This document shows, piece after piece, positions 6,899-15,880 of a DNA stretch of 64,000 nt (position 1 is the stretch's first letter; each line of letters starts with the position of its first letter). Location of the stretch: positions 1-64,000 of the forward strand of contig JAXGQB010000016.1 of the NCBI GenBank assembly GCA_040766655.1, written 5' to 3'. The notes under the pieces were generated by a model. That model made no database searches. It saw nothing but the letters and a program-made list of their open reading frames with translations, and was not told the DNA's origin. The position numbers were made by a program, and so were the translations under genes. The DNA is from JALOOB01 sp040766655 (lineage in GTDB: Bacteria > Chloroflexota > Anaerolineae > CG2-30-64-16).

Positions 6899-8961
6899 TA
6901 TTGACTCCTGTCTGCGGTGCGCAGCGGCAGTTCCACCACGATGCGGGTGCCCTCGCCGGCAGCCGACTCGACCGTCAGCCGCCCGTTGACGAGGGCAACG
7001 CGCTCGCGCATGCCGGGCAGGCCCAGCCCTGACCCGACCGCGTGCCGGGGCGGTTGCTTCGTATCGAACCCGATGCCGTCGTCTGCGATCTCGAGCCGAA
7101 CCAGGCCGTTCTCGTTCGTCAGTCTGATCGTGGCCTGGGATGCCCGGGCGTGCCGGCGGATGTTCGTCAGTGCCTCCTGCGCGATCCGGAACAGCACCGT
7201 CTCGTGCTCGGGCGGCAGCCGGCTGGGCAGCTTGTCAATGGTAAGTCGCACCTGGATGTCAGGATTGGCTGCCTGGTACTGGCCCACGTACCATCTGAGC
7301 GCGGGCGCGAGCCCCAGGTCGTCCAGCTGAGCCGGGCGGAGGTTGGCCATGATGTTGCGCAACTCGGTGATGGCCTGGTCGCTCACCTCACGCAGGTTGC
7401 GGAGAAGCAAAAGTGTGCGCTTCGGGTCGTTGCCGTTCAGGGTCAGCTCGAGTGCAGCCAGGCCCATGCCGAGGGCAGTCAGTTTCTGGCCGGTCTCGTC
7501 GTGCAACTCGCGGGCGATGCGCTGCCGCTCGTCTTCCTGGGCATGCACCAGCTTATGCACGAGGTCTTCGAGCTGCTCCTCGCGTTCCTGGAGCACCTGG
7601 TACAGCCGGACGTTGTCCACTGCGGTCGCAAACTGCTGGGTGAGGGCGGTGAAGAGGCGCGCTTCGTCCGCACCGAGAGGCTCCTCGTCCCGCACGGAAG
7701 AGAGGGCCAGCGAACCGAACGTCTGCTCGTTCGCACGCAACGGAAGACCGATGGAACGATAGTGCCTGTCGCCGGTAAAACTATCGGCCCCCAGCATGAT
7801 GACCTCGCCATCAAGGCCAGCGGCCACCGCGACCGAAGTTTCCGCGGCACGAACGCTGATCTCGGTCACCGGCGGTGGATTGTCAGGCATCGGCGCCTGC
7901 GGCCGGCGGTAGGCGTTCAACAACTCGTAGCCGCCATCGGGCCGGCGCAGAAATGCTACCGCACAACACGCCCGTTCGAAGCTGTGAACTACCTGTTTGA
8001 GTGCGGTCCGGGCGAGCTCCCGCAGATCCACGGTCGACGACAGAATCCTGGACATGTCAACGAGCGCGGACAGTTCTCCGGCTGTTACCTGCAACTCCGC
8101 GTTCAGCGCCTCGACTTCGTCCGCGCGGCGTTGCTGGGCCTCGAGCGCGGCGGCCTGCGCTTCGATGCGCGCCTTGTTGGCACGGGCAAGACGGATGCGG
8201 CTCTCGGCTTCGAAGGCGCGCAGCGCCTTGCCCAGGTGGAGGGCAATGCCGATGCCCGCGAACGCGCGCAGCAACTGGACGGGGAACCCGAAGGTCCGCG
8301 TGAAGAAGGCCGTGTTGATGGTTTGGGACGGAAAGATGATGCTGGCCTTGACGAACACCTGGCCGATGATGCCGTAGATGACGAACGCGAGCGCAGCCCA
8401 CAGCAGCGATTGCCCGTACTGGCTCATCCCGCGGGCATGGAAGTCGCGACGCTCGCGCAGCAGCGCCCACGCGGCGAGCAGTGCCCCGGGAATCGCCAGG
8501 CTGTAGCGCGCCAGCGCGTCGGCTGCGACCAGAAGCGCCTTGCGATCCAGCTGGTAGCGCCACCAGACAAAGGCGACACCGCCGGCCCACACACAGGCCA
8601 TGGCCAGCACCTGCAGGTAGCTGAGACGGGGATGGTTCTCTGCTCCGGGCAGGAGCCGTGTGCCGAAGGTTAGGAGCAGGACAAATGAGCCAACCAGCGT
8701 CCCGAGGCGGAACAACTCCACCGCAAGGGTGGGAGTGACAGCGCGCTGCGTGGCCGCGAAGATCTGGAACATCTCGAACCACTCGTGAACTCCGTGGATC
8801 AGACCGAACCAGGCAAGCGGGCTCAAGGCGCGCGCAAACCGGAACTCAGAGGCCCGGCCCGATTCGAGCAACACGACCAGCCCGAGGCCGAAGAATGCCA
8901 GGCCATAGAAGAAGTAGACGTAGACCAGATTCTCGGTGAAGAACCTGACGATGGCTTCCAT
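6898..8961 (-). CDS. Membrane sensor histidine kinase, HisKA_3 type with GAF domain
   Basis: Sensor of a NarL-type two-component system, 687 residues. Residues 1-240 hold seven or so membrane helices (a 7TM-like input), followed by a coiled coil (about 260-310), a GAF-like domain (about 315-460), the HisKA_3 dimer/phospho-acceptor region (RQRIARELHDETGQKLTALG) and a C-terminal HATPase with GSGLGLPGMRERV. Start chosen at the ATG 8961: the frame continues to 9096 but the extra residues are not conserved-looking and pass through the promoter. That promoter's -10 (TATAAT) ends only seven bases before this ATG, suggesting a leaderless mRNA. Confidence 0.9.
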   Translation of the reverse strand: MEAIVRFFTENLVYVYFFYGLAFFGLGLVVLLESGRASEFRFARALSPLAWFGLIHGVHEWFEMFQIFAATQRAVTPTLAVELFRLGTLVGSFVLLLTFGTRLLPGAENHPRLSYLQVLAMACVWAGGVAFVWWRYQLDRKALLVAADALARYSLAIPGALLAAWALLRERRDFHARGMSQYGQSLLWAALAFVIYGIIGQVFVKASIIFPSQTINTAFFTRTFGFPVQLLRAFAGIGIALHLGKALRAFEAESRIRLARANKARIEAQAAALEAQQRRADEVEALNAELQVTAGELSALVDMSRILSSTVDLRELARTALKQVVHSFERACCAVAFLRRPDGGYELLNAYRRPQAPMPDNPPPVTEISVRAAETSVAVAAGLDGEVIMLGADSFTGDRHYRSIGLPLRANEQTFGSLALSSVRDEEPLGADEARLFTALTQQFATAVDNVRLYQVLQEREEQLEDLVHKLVHAQEDERQRIARELHDETGQKLTALGMGLAALELTLNGNDPKRTLLLLRNLREVSDQAITELRNIMANLRPAQLDDLGLAPALRWYVGQYQAANPDIQVRLTIDKLPSRLPPEHETVLFRIAQEALTNIRRHARASQATIRLTNENGLVRLEIADDGIGFDTKQPPRHAVGSGLGLPGMRERVALVNGRLTVESAAGEGTRIVVELPLRTADRSQ

Positions 8962-8968
8962 AGCGTGT

Positions 8969-8974
8969 ATTATA
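8969..8974 (-). promoter_or_regulatory. -10 element of the sensor kinase gene
   Basis: A perfect TATAAT on the minus strand, with seven bases between it and the ATG at 8961. Transcription would begin at or within a base or two of the start codon. No good -35 hexamer is seen at 16-18 bases. The divergent prsW-like gene starts at 9087. Confidence 0.5.
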
Positions 8975-9086
8975 GCACAATCGCGTGCGCCGCGGACGTT
9001 GCGCGCTCGGCCCCAACATGCTATCATCCGGGCATCGGTCTCAAGCGACGCCGTCTCATGTTCAGTCTCTAGCGGAGGGCCACAGC

Positions 9087-10355
9087 ATGCCAGCACTGCC
9101 GTCAGCGCTCAATCGATCCATCTCAGTATCGCCCCTGCGCCGGCTGCCCGTTGCCATCGCCTTCGTGGTGGTCTTGCTGGCCCTTCTCCTCGCATCCGTT
9201 CTGGGCTATGTCTCGTGGCTGGGCCCGCAGCCGTCGCGCGCACCCGGGCTGTTCATCGGCGCAATGCTTGCAGCCACTGCACTCGCCGGGCCGGCCCTGG
9301 CGCTGATCTGGTGGCTCGACCGCCGCGAGCGGGAGACGCCCTGGGTCTTCTTCGGTGCGTTCCTGCTGGGCGCGGTGGTCAGCATGGGCCTGGCGCTACT
9401 GGTGACGGGTTCCTGGGGCAGCGGGCTGTTGCAGTCGCTGGGCCTGACCCCCGCGGACGCGCGCTCGTTCGACCCGCTCAGCCAGATCACGCTGCCGCTG
9501 GAGAAGATCGGCCAGGCCGAGGTGCTGAAGCTGGGCTTCGGCCGGGCCATCGTGCCTGCGTTGATCGAGGAGGCCGTCAAGCTCCTGGCCCTGCTGCTGA
9601 TCGTCCTGTTCCTCAGTGCGGAGTTCGACTCGGTGCGCGATGGGATCGTCTACGGAGCGCTGATCGGCCTGGGCTTCACCGTCGCCGAGACGGCGTACTA
9701 CATCACGGACGGCTTCCTGCGCTCGGTCTCGCTCTCGTTCGGTCAGCAGCTGGCCGCCCGCTTCTACTTCCTCGGCCTGAACGGGCACACCCTGTTCGGC
9801 GCGCTGATGGGCGCAGGGTTCGGCCTGGCGCGCCAGAACCGGCTGCGCTGGATGAAGATCCTCGCGCCCCTCGCGTTCTTCGTGCTGGCGCTGGCCGCCC
9901 ACGTCGTTCAGAACACCCTGACGGTGGGCGTGGCCGGCATGGTCAGCCAGTTCTTCGGCCTCGTTGGCGTGCCATTGTCTAACATGCCCACGCCCGCGCT
10001 GTGGCTCAGCATGGCCACCGCGGCGCTGTTCACCCTGGGCCTGTTCTATGCGGCCGTGATCGAGCTGGTGCAGGAGAGTGGGCGCTGGGAGCGGGCAGTG
10101 CTCGCGGAGGAGTTGGCCGGCGAAGTGGGGGTGGCCATCACGCCGGACGAGTATGGCATGGTCGTCTCGGAGCGCGGCTTCAGCCTGCGTGCGATCCCAG
10201 GCTACGGCGACCGCGTGAGCCGGTCCATCGTCAGCGCGCAGAACGAGTTGGCGCTGCGCAAGTGGCGGGTGCGCCGCGCGGGCGGCGATCCGGAGACGGA
10301 TGCCATCGTCCAGGCCTGGCGGCAGGACATTGTCGCGCTGCGGCGCACCGGTTGA
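9087..10355 (+). CDS. PrsW-family intramembrane protease
   Basis: Multi-pass membrane protein of the PrsW/CPBP-related glutamic protease clan; PrsW cuts anti-sigma factors within the membrane in Bacillus. Signature elements are EEAVKLLALL (paired glutamates, about residues 163-172), FTVAETAYY, LNGHTLFGALMG and a late AAHVVQNT histidine, each in a predicted helix. A soluble tail of about 90 residues follows the last helix. Start ATG 9087 is preceded by GGAGGG; the frame is open further upstream but overlaps the divergent kinase promoter. No anti-sigma gene is adjacent, so the substrate is unknown. Confidence 0.82.
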   Translation: MPALPSALNRSISVSPLRRLPVAIAFVVVLLALLLASVLGYVSWLGPQPSRAPGLFIGAMLAATALAGPALALIWWLDRRERETPWVFFGAFLLGAVVSMGLALLVTGSWGSGLLQSLGLTPADARSFDPLSQITLPLEKIGQAEVLKLGFGRAIVPALIEEAVKLLALLLIVLFLSAEFDSVRDGIVYGALIGLGFTVAETAYYITDGFLRSVSLSFGQQLAARFYFLGLNGHTLFGALMGAGFGLARQNRLRWMKILAPLAFFVLALAAHVVQNTLTVGVAGMVSQFFGLVGVPLSNMPTPALWLSMATAALFTLGLFYAAVIELVQESGRWERAVLAEELAGEVGVAITPDEYGMVVSERGFSLRAIPGYGDRVSRSIVSAQNELALRKWRVRRAGGDPETDAIVQAWRQDIVALRRTG

Positions 10356-10373
10356 CGTGTCGCGGCGGGCCCG

Positions 10374-11585
10374 TTACCTGCCGCGCAGTTGACCGGCAAA
10401 GGCGGCGATCGCCCGAGCCACCTGGGCCAGCCGGTTCGGGTCCACCATCTCCACCGTGTCCTTCGGGGTGTGGGTGATGGTGGCGCAGATCTCCTCGAAG
10501 AACTCCGTCGTGATCGCGATCGCCGGGTGGCCAGCCATCGCGAAGATGGAGTGGTCACCCTGAACCCACTGGGGCCCTTCCACTAATCCGTGGGCCCCGA
10601 ACGCCCTCCTTGCCTGCGCCGCAACTTGGTCATCGCAGTTGTAGAAGGAGAAGTGCGTCTCCCCGCGGATGAAGCCTGCGCCGTCGATGTTGATGTTCAG
10701 GTCGATGCCTGACAGGTCCCCGTTCTGATCGACGAACAACTTCTCGCCGGATGCGGCGTAGTAGTCCTCGCCATTGAACACCACCAGCTCGAGGGGCGTC
10801 TCCCGCTGATCGGCCAGCAGCTCGGCCAGCAGGAGCAGCACGACCGTGCCACCGCTGTTGTCGACCGCGCCCGGCGTGTTCTGCTTGGCATCGATGTGCG
10901 CGGTGACGACCACGCGAGGCGCATCGTGACCCCGGGCCTTGGTCGCCTCGACGTTGCAGCCCTCGGCCTGTGCCCGCGACGCACGCAGCTCCAGGTCCAC
11001 GGTGCGGCCGGCGTACACAGCCAGCTTGAGGCCTTCTTCCGCAGTCATGTGTGCCGTCGGGATATCGAAATCGCCATCCTCGATGAGCGCGAACGGGTAG
11101 ACCGCGCCGGCTGTCTCTGGGTTGCGCTCCGTGGCCGCCACGATGGCGACCGGCGCCGCGCGCTCCAGCGCCGCGATGATGCGCTGGTGCTCCTCCGGAT
11201 TCCACCAGGGGAAGTTCTTCGGGGCCAGCTGCTCCCTGGCGATGTCCCCGCGTAGCAGGACCACCTTGCCCGCCAGGTCGGCCGCCTCCAACTCCGCGGC
11301 CGTGTTGATCACGAGCAGCGGCGCGCTCACCTGCACGGGCAGACTGTACGGGCTGACGAGGACCTCGAACGAGGCCGCGCCCGCACGGAGTTCCGCGCCG
11401 GATTCCGTCCAGTGCATGCATGAGAATGTGGGCGTCTTCACCGTCCACCCTGCGGCGCGACAGACGTCCGCGAAGTAGGCCGTGGCGTCCCGGTTGCCCT
11501 GGGACCCGACGACGCGGGCCGGTATGCGAACGCACAGGTGCTGCAGATGGGCGGCGGCTCGCTCTGCCAGGGGATCGATGGTCAT
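10374..11585 (-). CDS. M28-family zinc aminopeptidase
   Basis: Predicted cytoplasmic di-zinc peptidase of 403 residues. The N-terminal part holds an inserted PA-like domain (about residues 90-190) and the catalytic part shows the M28 metal ligands in order: HIDAKQNTPGAVDNSGG (His and bridging Asp), VVFNGEDYYAASG (catalytic/bridging Glu), NINIDGAG (Asp) and a C-terminal TITHTPKDT histidine. No signal peptide is seen, so it probably trims peptides inside the cell. It ends 19 bases from the convergent prsW-like gene. Specificity is unknown. Confidence 0.88.
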   Translation of the reverse strand: MTIDPLAERAAAHLQHLCVRIPARVVGSQGNRDATAYFADVCRAAGWTVKTPTFSCMHWTESGAELRAGAASFEVLVSPYSLPVQVSAPLLVINTAAELEAADLAGKVVLLRGDIAREQLAPKNFPWWNPEEHQRIIAALERAAPVAIVAATERNPETAGAVYPFALIEDGDFDIPTAHMTAEEGLKLAVYAGRTVDLELRASRAQAEGCNVEATKARGHDAPRVVVTAHIDAKQNTPGAVDNSGGTVVLLLLAELLADQRETPLELVVFNGEDYYAASGEKLFVDQNGDLSGIDLNINIDGAGFIRGETHFSFYNCDDQVAAQARRAFGAHGLVEGPQWVQGDHSIFAMAGHPAIAITTEFFEEICATITHTPKDTVEMVDPNRLAQVARAIAAFAGQLRGR

Positions 11586-11603
11586 GGTGGCCCTTTCAGG
11601 CGG

Positions 11604-11644
11604 TGGGGCACGTCAGCGATCCCTCGGATCGCTGACGTGCCCCA
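11604..11644. repeat. Perfect 19-bp hairpin, loop CTC
   Basis: Arms 11604-11622 and 11626-11644 are perfect reverse complements with a 3-base loop, lying between the katG stop and the M28 peptidase start, both on the minus strand. No T-run follows on the minus strand, so termination would need another factor. Geometry (long perfect arms, 3-base loop) matches the repeats at 923 and 41469, but the sequence differs. Confidence 0.75.
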
Positions 11645-11690
11645 TGCTGCGGCGCTGCCAGCGGCGCGCTGGAAGGCGCCTGCGCTACGA

Positions 11691-13883
11691 TCAGGCGACG
11701 TCGAACCGGTCGAGGTTCATCACCTTATCCCAGGCCGCCACGAAGTCGTGGACGAACTTCTCCTGCGCGTCGTCGGACGCGTAGACTTCTGCCAGGGCAC
11801 GCAACTGGGAGTGCGAGCCGAAGATCAGGTCGACGCGGGTGGCGGTCCACTTGAGCGCGCCCGTCGCACGATCGCGAAGCTCGAACACGCCGTCTTGCGG
11901 GCAGGGCTGCCACTGGTTGCGCATGTCCACCAGGTTCACGAAGAAGTCGTTGGTGAGCACGCCGGGCCGGTCCGTGAAGACGCCGTGCTGCGACTGGCCG
12001 TAGTTGGCGTTCAGCGCGCGCAGGCCGCCCACCAGCACCGTCATCTCCGGCGCGGTCAGCGTCAGCAACTGCGCGCGATCGACCAACATCTCCTCGGGCG
12101 TCTGCTGCTGCTTGCGCTTAAGGTAGTTGCGGAACCCGTCGGCCACCGGCTCGAGCACGTTGAACGCCAGGACGTCGGTCTGCTCCAGCGAGGCATCGGT
12201 GCGGCCCGGCGTGAAGGGCACGACCACGTCGTGGCCCGCATTCCTGGCAGCCTGCTCGACGGCCGCGCAGCCGCCCAGGACGATCAGGTCAGCGAGCGAC
12301 ACCTTCTTCCCACCGAACTGCGCGCTGTTGAACTCCCGCTGGATGCCTTCGAGGGTCTGCAGCACGTTGTGCAGTTGGGCCGGCTGGTTGACTTCCCAAT
12401 CCTTCTGCGGCGTGAAGCGGATGCGCGCGCCATTGGCGCCGCCGCGCTTGTCGGAGCCGCGGAAGGTGGAGGCCGACGACCAGGCGGTGTAGACGAGCGA
12501 CGGGATCGACAGCCCTGAGGCCAGGATCTTGGCCTTGAGCGCAGCGATGTCGGCCGCGTCGATCAGTTCGTGATCGACCGCAGGCACCGGGTCCTGCCAG
12601 ACGAGCTCCTCCGCAGGAACCTCGGGGCCGAGGTAGCGCGAGCGGGGGCCCATATCGCGGTGGGTCAGCTTGAACCACGCCCGTGCGAAGGCATCCGCGA
12701 ACTCCTCCGGGTGTTGGTGGAAGCGCCGAGAGATCTTCGCATACTCAGGATCCATCCGCATGGCCATGTCCGCGGTGGTCATGATGGTCGTCACGCGCTT
12801 CGAAGGATCGTGGGCCGCGGGCGCGAGATCCTTTTCGGACGGATTGACCGGCACCCACTGCCAGGCGCCGGCAGGGCTCTTCACCAGGTCCCAATCGTAG
12901 CCGAACAGCATGTCGAAGTAACCCATGTCCCACTTGATCGGGTTCGGCGTCCAGGCACCCTCGATGCCGCTGGTGATGGCGTCATCGCCCTTGCCGCTGC
13001 CGTAGGTGCTGAGCCAGCCGAGGCCCTGCGCCTCGATGGGCGCGGCTTCCGGCTCGGGCCCGACGTGCGACGCAGGGCCGGCGCCGTGGGTCTTGCCGAA
13101 CGTGTGCCCGCCCGCGACGAGTGCGACGGTCTCTTCGTCGTTCATCGCCATGCGCGCGAAGGTTTCACGGACATCCCGGGCCGACCCCAGCGCGGTGGGC
13201 ACACCGTTTGGGCCTTCCGGGTTCACGTAGATCAGGCCCATCTGCACGGCGGCGAGGGGATTTTCGAGGTCGCGCTCGCCGGAGTAACGCTCGTCAGCGA
13301 GCCATTCGCCTTCCTTGCCCCAGTAGATGTCCTGCTCGGGCTCCCAGATGTCTTCGCGTCCGCCTGCGAAGCCGAAGGTCTTGAAGCCCATCGACTCCAG
13401 CGCACAGTTGCCCGCGAGGACCATCAGATCCGCCCAGGAGATTTTCCTGCCATACTTCTTCTTGATCGGCCAGAGCAGGCGCCGCGCCTTGTCGAGGTTC
13501 GCGTTGTCGGGCCAGCTGTTGAGCGGCGCAAAGCGCTGGCTGCCGGAGCCTGCGCCCCCGCGGCCGTCGTTGATGCGGTAGGTGCCCGCGCTGTGCCACG
13601 CCATGCGGATGAAGAGCCCGCCGTAGTGGCCGTAATCGGCCGGCCACCAATCCTGCGACTCGTTCATCAGCGCGTAAAGGTCGTTCTTCACCGCCTGCAG
13701 ATCGAGCGTCTTGAACTCCTCCGCGTAATCGAACGCCTCGCCCATCGGATCGGACAGGGCGGAATGCTGGTGAAGCACGCCGAGATCCAGCTGGTTCGGC
13801 CACCAGTCGCGGTTCATCGTGCCTCTGCGGCCTTCGGGCCTGGGGGCTTCTTCCGTCACCAGGGTGCTGCTGTCTTCTTTCAC
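11691..13883 (-). CDS. katG: Catalase-peroxidase
   Basis: Heme enzyme that destroys hydrogen peroxide by catalase and peroxidase reactions. 730 residues, the normal length, with the two duplicated peroxidase halves. The distal triad Arg93, Trp96, His97 lies in RMAWHSAGTYR, the proximal His in GGHTFGKTHGAG, and the crosslinked tyrosine in GLIYVNPEGP. Start is GTG 13883 with AAAGGAG upstream. It follows the perR-like gene by 40 bases in the same direction, so the two form a peroxide-stress operon, and the Fur-type operator upstream of the regulator probably controls both. Confidence 0.97.
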   Translation of the reverse strand: MKEDSSTLVTEEAPRPEGRRGTMNRDWWPNQLDLGVLHQHSALSDPMGEAFDYAEEFKTLDLQAVKNDLYALMNESQDWWPADYGHYGGLFIRMAWHSAGTYRINDGRGGAGSGSQRFAPLNSWPDNANLDKARRLLWPIKKKYGRKISWADLMVLAGNCALESMGFKTFGFAGGREDIWEPEQDIYWGKEGEWLADERYSGERDLENPLAAVQMGLIYVNPEGPNGVPTALGSARDVRETFARMAMNDEETVALVAGGHTFGKTHGAGPASHVGPEPEAAPIEAQGLGWLSTYGSGKGDDAITSGIEGAWTPNPIKWDMGYFDMLFGYDWDLVKSPAGAWQWVPVNPSEKDLAPAAHDPSKRVTTIMTTADMAMRMDPEYAKISRRFHQHPEEFADAFARAWFKLTHRDMGPRSRYLGPEVPAEELVWQDPVPAVDHELIDAADIAALKAKILASGLSIPSLVYTAWSSASTFRGSDKRGGANGARIRFTPQKDWEVNQPAQLHNVLQTLEGIQREFNSAQFGGKKVSLADLIVLGGCAAVEQAARNAGHDVVVPFTPGRTDASLEQTDVLAFNVLEPVADGFRNYLKRKQQQTPEEMLVDRAQLLTLTAPEMTVLVGGLRALNANYGQSQHGVFTDRPGVLTNDFFVNLVDMRNQWQPCPQDGVFELRDRATGALKWTATRVDLIFGSHSQLRALAEVYASDDAQEKFVHDFVAAWDKVMNLDRFDVA

Positions 13884-13923
13884 GTTTCTTGCTCCTTTCT
13901 CGAGTCAGATGTGTTATTTGGCG

Positions 13924-14373
13924 TTATTGTGGGTGATCGCTCTGCCGGCACTCAGGACACACGCCGTAGAAATCGAGGCGGTGGCTAATGACCTCGAACC
14001 CCGTCAGGTCGGCGACTTCCTGCGTCAGGTCGTTCACGAGGCTCACCTGCGGGTCCATGATCTTCCGGCAGCGCACACAGATCAGGTGTGGATGGGGATA
14101 GGGCCGGTTGCCGTCGTAGCGGTTGTCGTCGTGGCTGAAGCCGAGCTCCAGCACTTCGCCCAGCTCCTTCAGGAGGTTGAGCGTCTTGTAGACGGTCGCC
14201 GGGCTGGTGGTGGGGAACTGGGCATGGATCTGCTCGTACAGATGGGCGGCGCTGGGATGCCCTTCGCTCGAGGCGATGAGCCGCAGCAGAGCGATGCGTT
14301 GCGGCGTCAGGCGGAAGCTGCTCGCCTTAAGCCTGGCCTCCAGCTGCTGGAATCGGGTCTCGGGATCGGGCAT
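13924..14373 (-). CDS. perR: Fur-family repressor, probably PerR
   Basis: Metal-dependent winged-helix repressor of about 149 residues. The N-terminal DNA-binding half carries RLTPQRIALLRLI and SPATVYKTLNLLKELGEV; the C-terminal dimer half has HPHLICVRC and CPEC, the two CxxC pairs of the structural zinc site. Pairing with katG supports a peroxide-sensing PerR rather than an iron-responding Fur; this is inference from context. Two ATG starts are possible: 14388 has no ribosome site, while 14373 has GGAG nine bases upstream and is preferred. Confidence 0.88.
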   Translation of the reverse strand: MPDPETRFQQLEARLKASSFRLTPQRIALLRLIASSEGHPSAAHLYEQIHAQFPTTSPATVYKTLNLLKELGEVLELGFSHDDNRYDGNRPYPHPHLICVRCRKIMDPQVSLVNDLTQEVADLTGFEVISHRLDFYGVCPECRQSDHPQ

Positions 14374-14407
14374 CGTGAAGCTCTCCATCAAAAGTTACAC
14401 TTTCTGG

Positions 14408-14436
14408 ATAATGATTTTCCGTAGATAATCATAACC
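14408..14436. promoter_or_regulatory. Candidate Fur/PerR operator
   Basis: AT-rich imperfect inverted repeat just upstream of the repressor gene: ATAATGATT, then ATAATCATAAC about ten bases on. Both halves resemble units of the GATAATGATAATCATTATC Fur box. The surrounding DNA is GC-rich, so the AT-rich block stands out. Likely autoregulation of perR-katG. Confidence 0.5.
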
Positions 14437-14471
14437 GAATTCGGCAGGTGTGTCAACTGGGGGATCAGCGC

Positions 14472-14509
14472 AAAAAAGCAGGCCCGCAGTCACACGACCA
14501 CGGGCCTGC
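14472..14509 (-). terminator. Rho-independent terminator after the Gfo/Idh/MocA gene
   Basis: Minus strand: 9-bp stem gcaggcccg (14501-14509 with 14478-14486) followed by six T (complement of 14472-14477), 17 bases past the stop at 14527. Confidence 0.85.
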
Positions 14510-14526
14510 CGAACGGTGTCAGACCG

Positions 14527-15786
14527 CTAGATCCAATCGGCCATTGCCACGACCCGGGCCTCGTGCCTGGCCTGCTCGGCGGCAAAGACCATCAGGTGCG
14601 TCTCGAGCGATTCGGCGGGCCCGGACAGGATAAGGGAGGGATCGCCGCTGAGCAGCGCGCCCGCGAAATGGGTCATCAGCCCCAGGTCGCCGCCGCCATG
14701 CCCGCTCAGGATCGAGCCATCGCTGGCGGTCGCCAAGTCGATCCGCTCGGTCTGATCCGTCAGGAAGTCGTGGACCTCGATGAAGCGGCCCGCGCCGTAC
14801 AGCTCCCCGTGCGTGCCGAAGATGCGCGTCTCCCGGTCGCGTTGGCGGGTGAAGGCGGTCATGGTGAAGGACGCGGTGGCGCCGCCCTCGAATTGCATGT
14901 TGACGACCTGGTGGTCCACCACGTCGTTGTCGCACGCGTAGACGCAGCGGCCGTAGGGTCCGTTCCGGAGCGCCTCGGTCACGCCCCACTCGGTCAGGTC
15001 GGGGGTGAGGACGTTTACCGGCCAGCCCGTCAGCCCGCGGCGGACCCGCCCCAGGTAGATCTTGACGGCCGAGTAGGGGCAGTCCGGCTCGAGTGCGCAG
15101 TCCAGGCAGCGATCCGCGGCGTCGGGCGGCCTGTTCTCCGGCCGGAGGTGCTTGAGGTTGCCGAAGGAAGAGACGTGCGTGCAGCGCCGGCCCAGGATGT
15201 GGCGGATCCAGTCCAGGTCGTGGCACGACTTGGCCAGCAGCATGGGCGAGGAGTCGCGTTCGTTGCGCCAGTTCCCGCGCACGTAGGAGTGCGCCTGGTG
15301 CCAATAGCCCACCGGCTCCAGGTGCTGCAAGCTGACGATGTCGCCCAGCCGGCCCGAGTCGACGATCTCCTTGACCCTCTTCGTGTACGTCGTGTAACGC
15401 ATCACGTGGCAGACGCCGAACAGGATGCCGTTGGCCTGCGCGGCCGCTACGATCCGCCGGCAGTCCGCGGCGTTCGGCGCCATCGGCTTTTCCAGCAGGA
15501 GGTTGTAGCCCAACCCGGCAAGGGCTACGGCCGGCTCAGCGTGCAGCGCGTCGGGTGTGGCAATGATGGCCGCGTCGGCAAAGCGCGGGCGCGCCGCGAC
15601 CTCCCGCCAGTCGGCGAAGACCCGGTCGGCAGGGAGCGCGTGCCGGGCGGCGAACGCGGCGCGCCAGTGGTCGCGCGGCTCGGCCACGCCGGCCACCCGC
15701 ACCTGGTCGGGATGGTGGATGGCATACTCTGCGTAGGTGGTCCCGCGGCTGCCCGCGCCGATGACGATCACGGTGATGGGAGGCAT
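14527..15786 (-). CDS. Gfo/Idh/MocA-family NAD(P)-dependent oxidoreductase
   Basis: Sugar or cyclitol dehydrogenase-like protein, about 419 residues. The Rossmann motif GAGSRGTTYA is at residues 10-19 and the family EKP motif at 99-101. A cysteine group (CLDCALEPDCPYSA, around residues 235-248) is typical of a subset of this family. Start ATG 15786 has AAGGA ten bases upstream; the frame is open to 15840 without a better site. No sugar transport or catabolic neighbours help define the substrate. It is followed by a clear terminator, so it is probably a single-gene unit. Confidence 0.85.
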   Translation of the reverse strand: MPPITVIVIGAGSRGTTYAEYAIHHPDQVRVAGVAEPRDHWRAAFAARHALPADRVFADWREVAARPRFADAAIIATPDALHAEPAVALAGLGYNLLLEKPMAPNAADCRRIVAAAQANGILFGVCHVMRYTTYTKRVKEIVDSGRLGDIVSLQHLEPVGYWHQAHSYVRGNWRNERDSSPMLLAKSCHDLDWIRHILGRRCTHVSSFGNLKHLRPENRPPDAADRCLDCALEPDCPYSAVKIYLGRVRRGLTGWPVNVLTPDLTEWGVTEALRNGPYGRCVYACDNDVVDHQVVNMQFEGGATASFTMTAFTRQRDRETRIFGTHGELYGAGRFIEVHDFLTDQTERIDLATASDGSILSGHGGGDLGLMTHFAGALLSGDPSLILSGPAESLETHLMVFAAEQARHEARVVAMADWI

Positions 15787-15880
15787 GATGTTGGCATCCT
15801 TTGCTGAGAATGCCGTCACGATACCACAAGACGGGCGCATCTTCCAGATGGAGGCTCTCAGGTGGAGCGACCCGCTGGTA

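Noticed and set aside
11604..11644. Hairpin as a simple Rho-independent terminator of katG
   Set aside because: No T-run follows on the minus strand and geometry matches the dispersed hairpins; kept as a repeat instead.
12570..13988. Plus-strand open frame of about 472 codons opposite katG
   Set aside because: KatG motifs are intact on the other strand; the frame also crosses the katG-perR junction.
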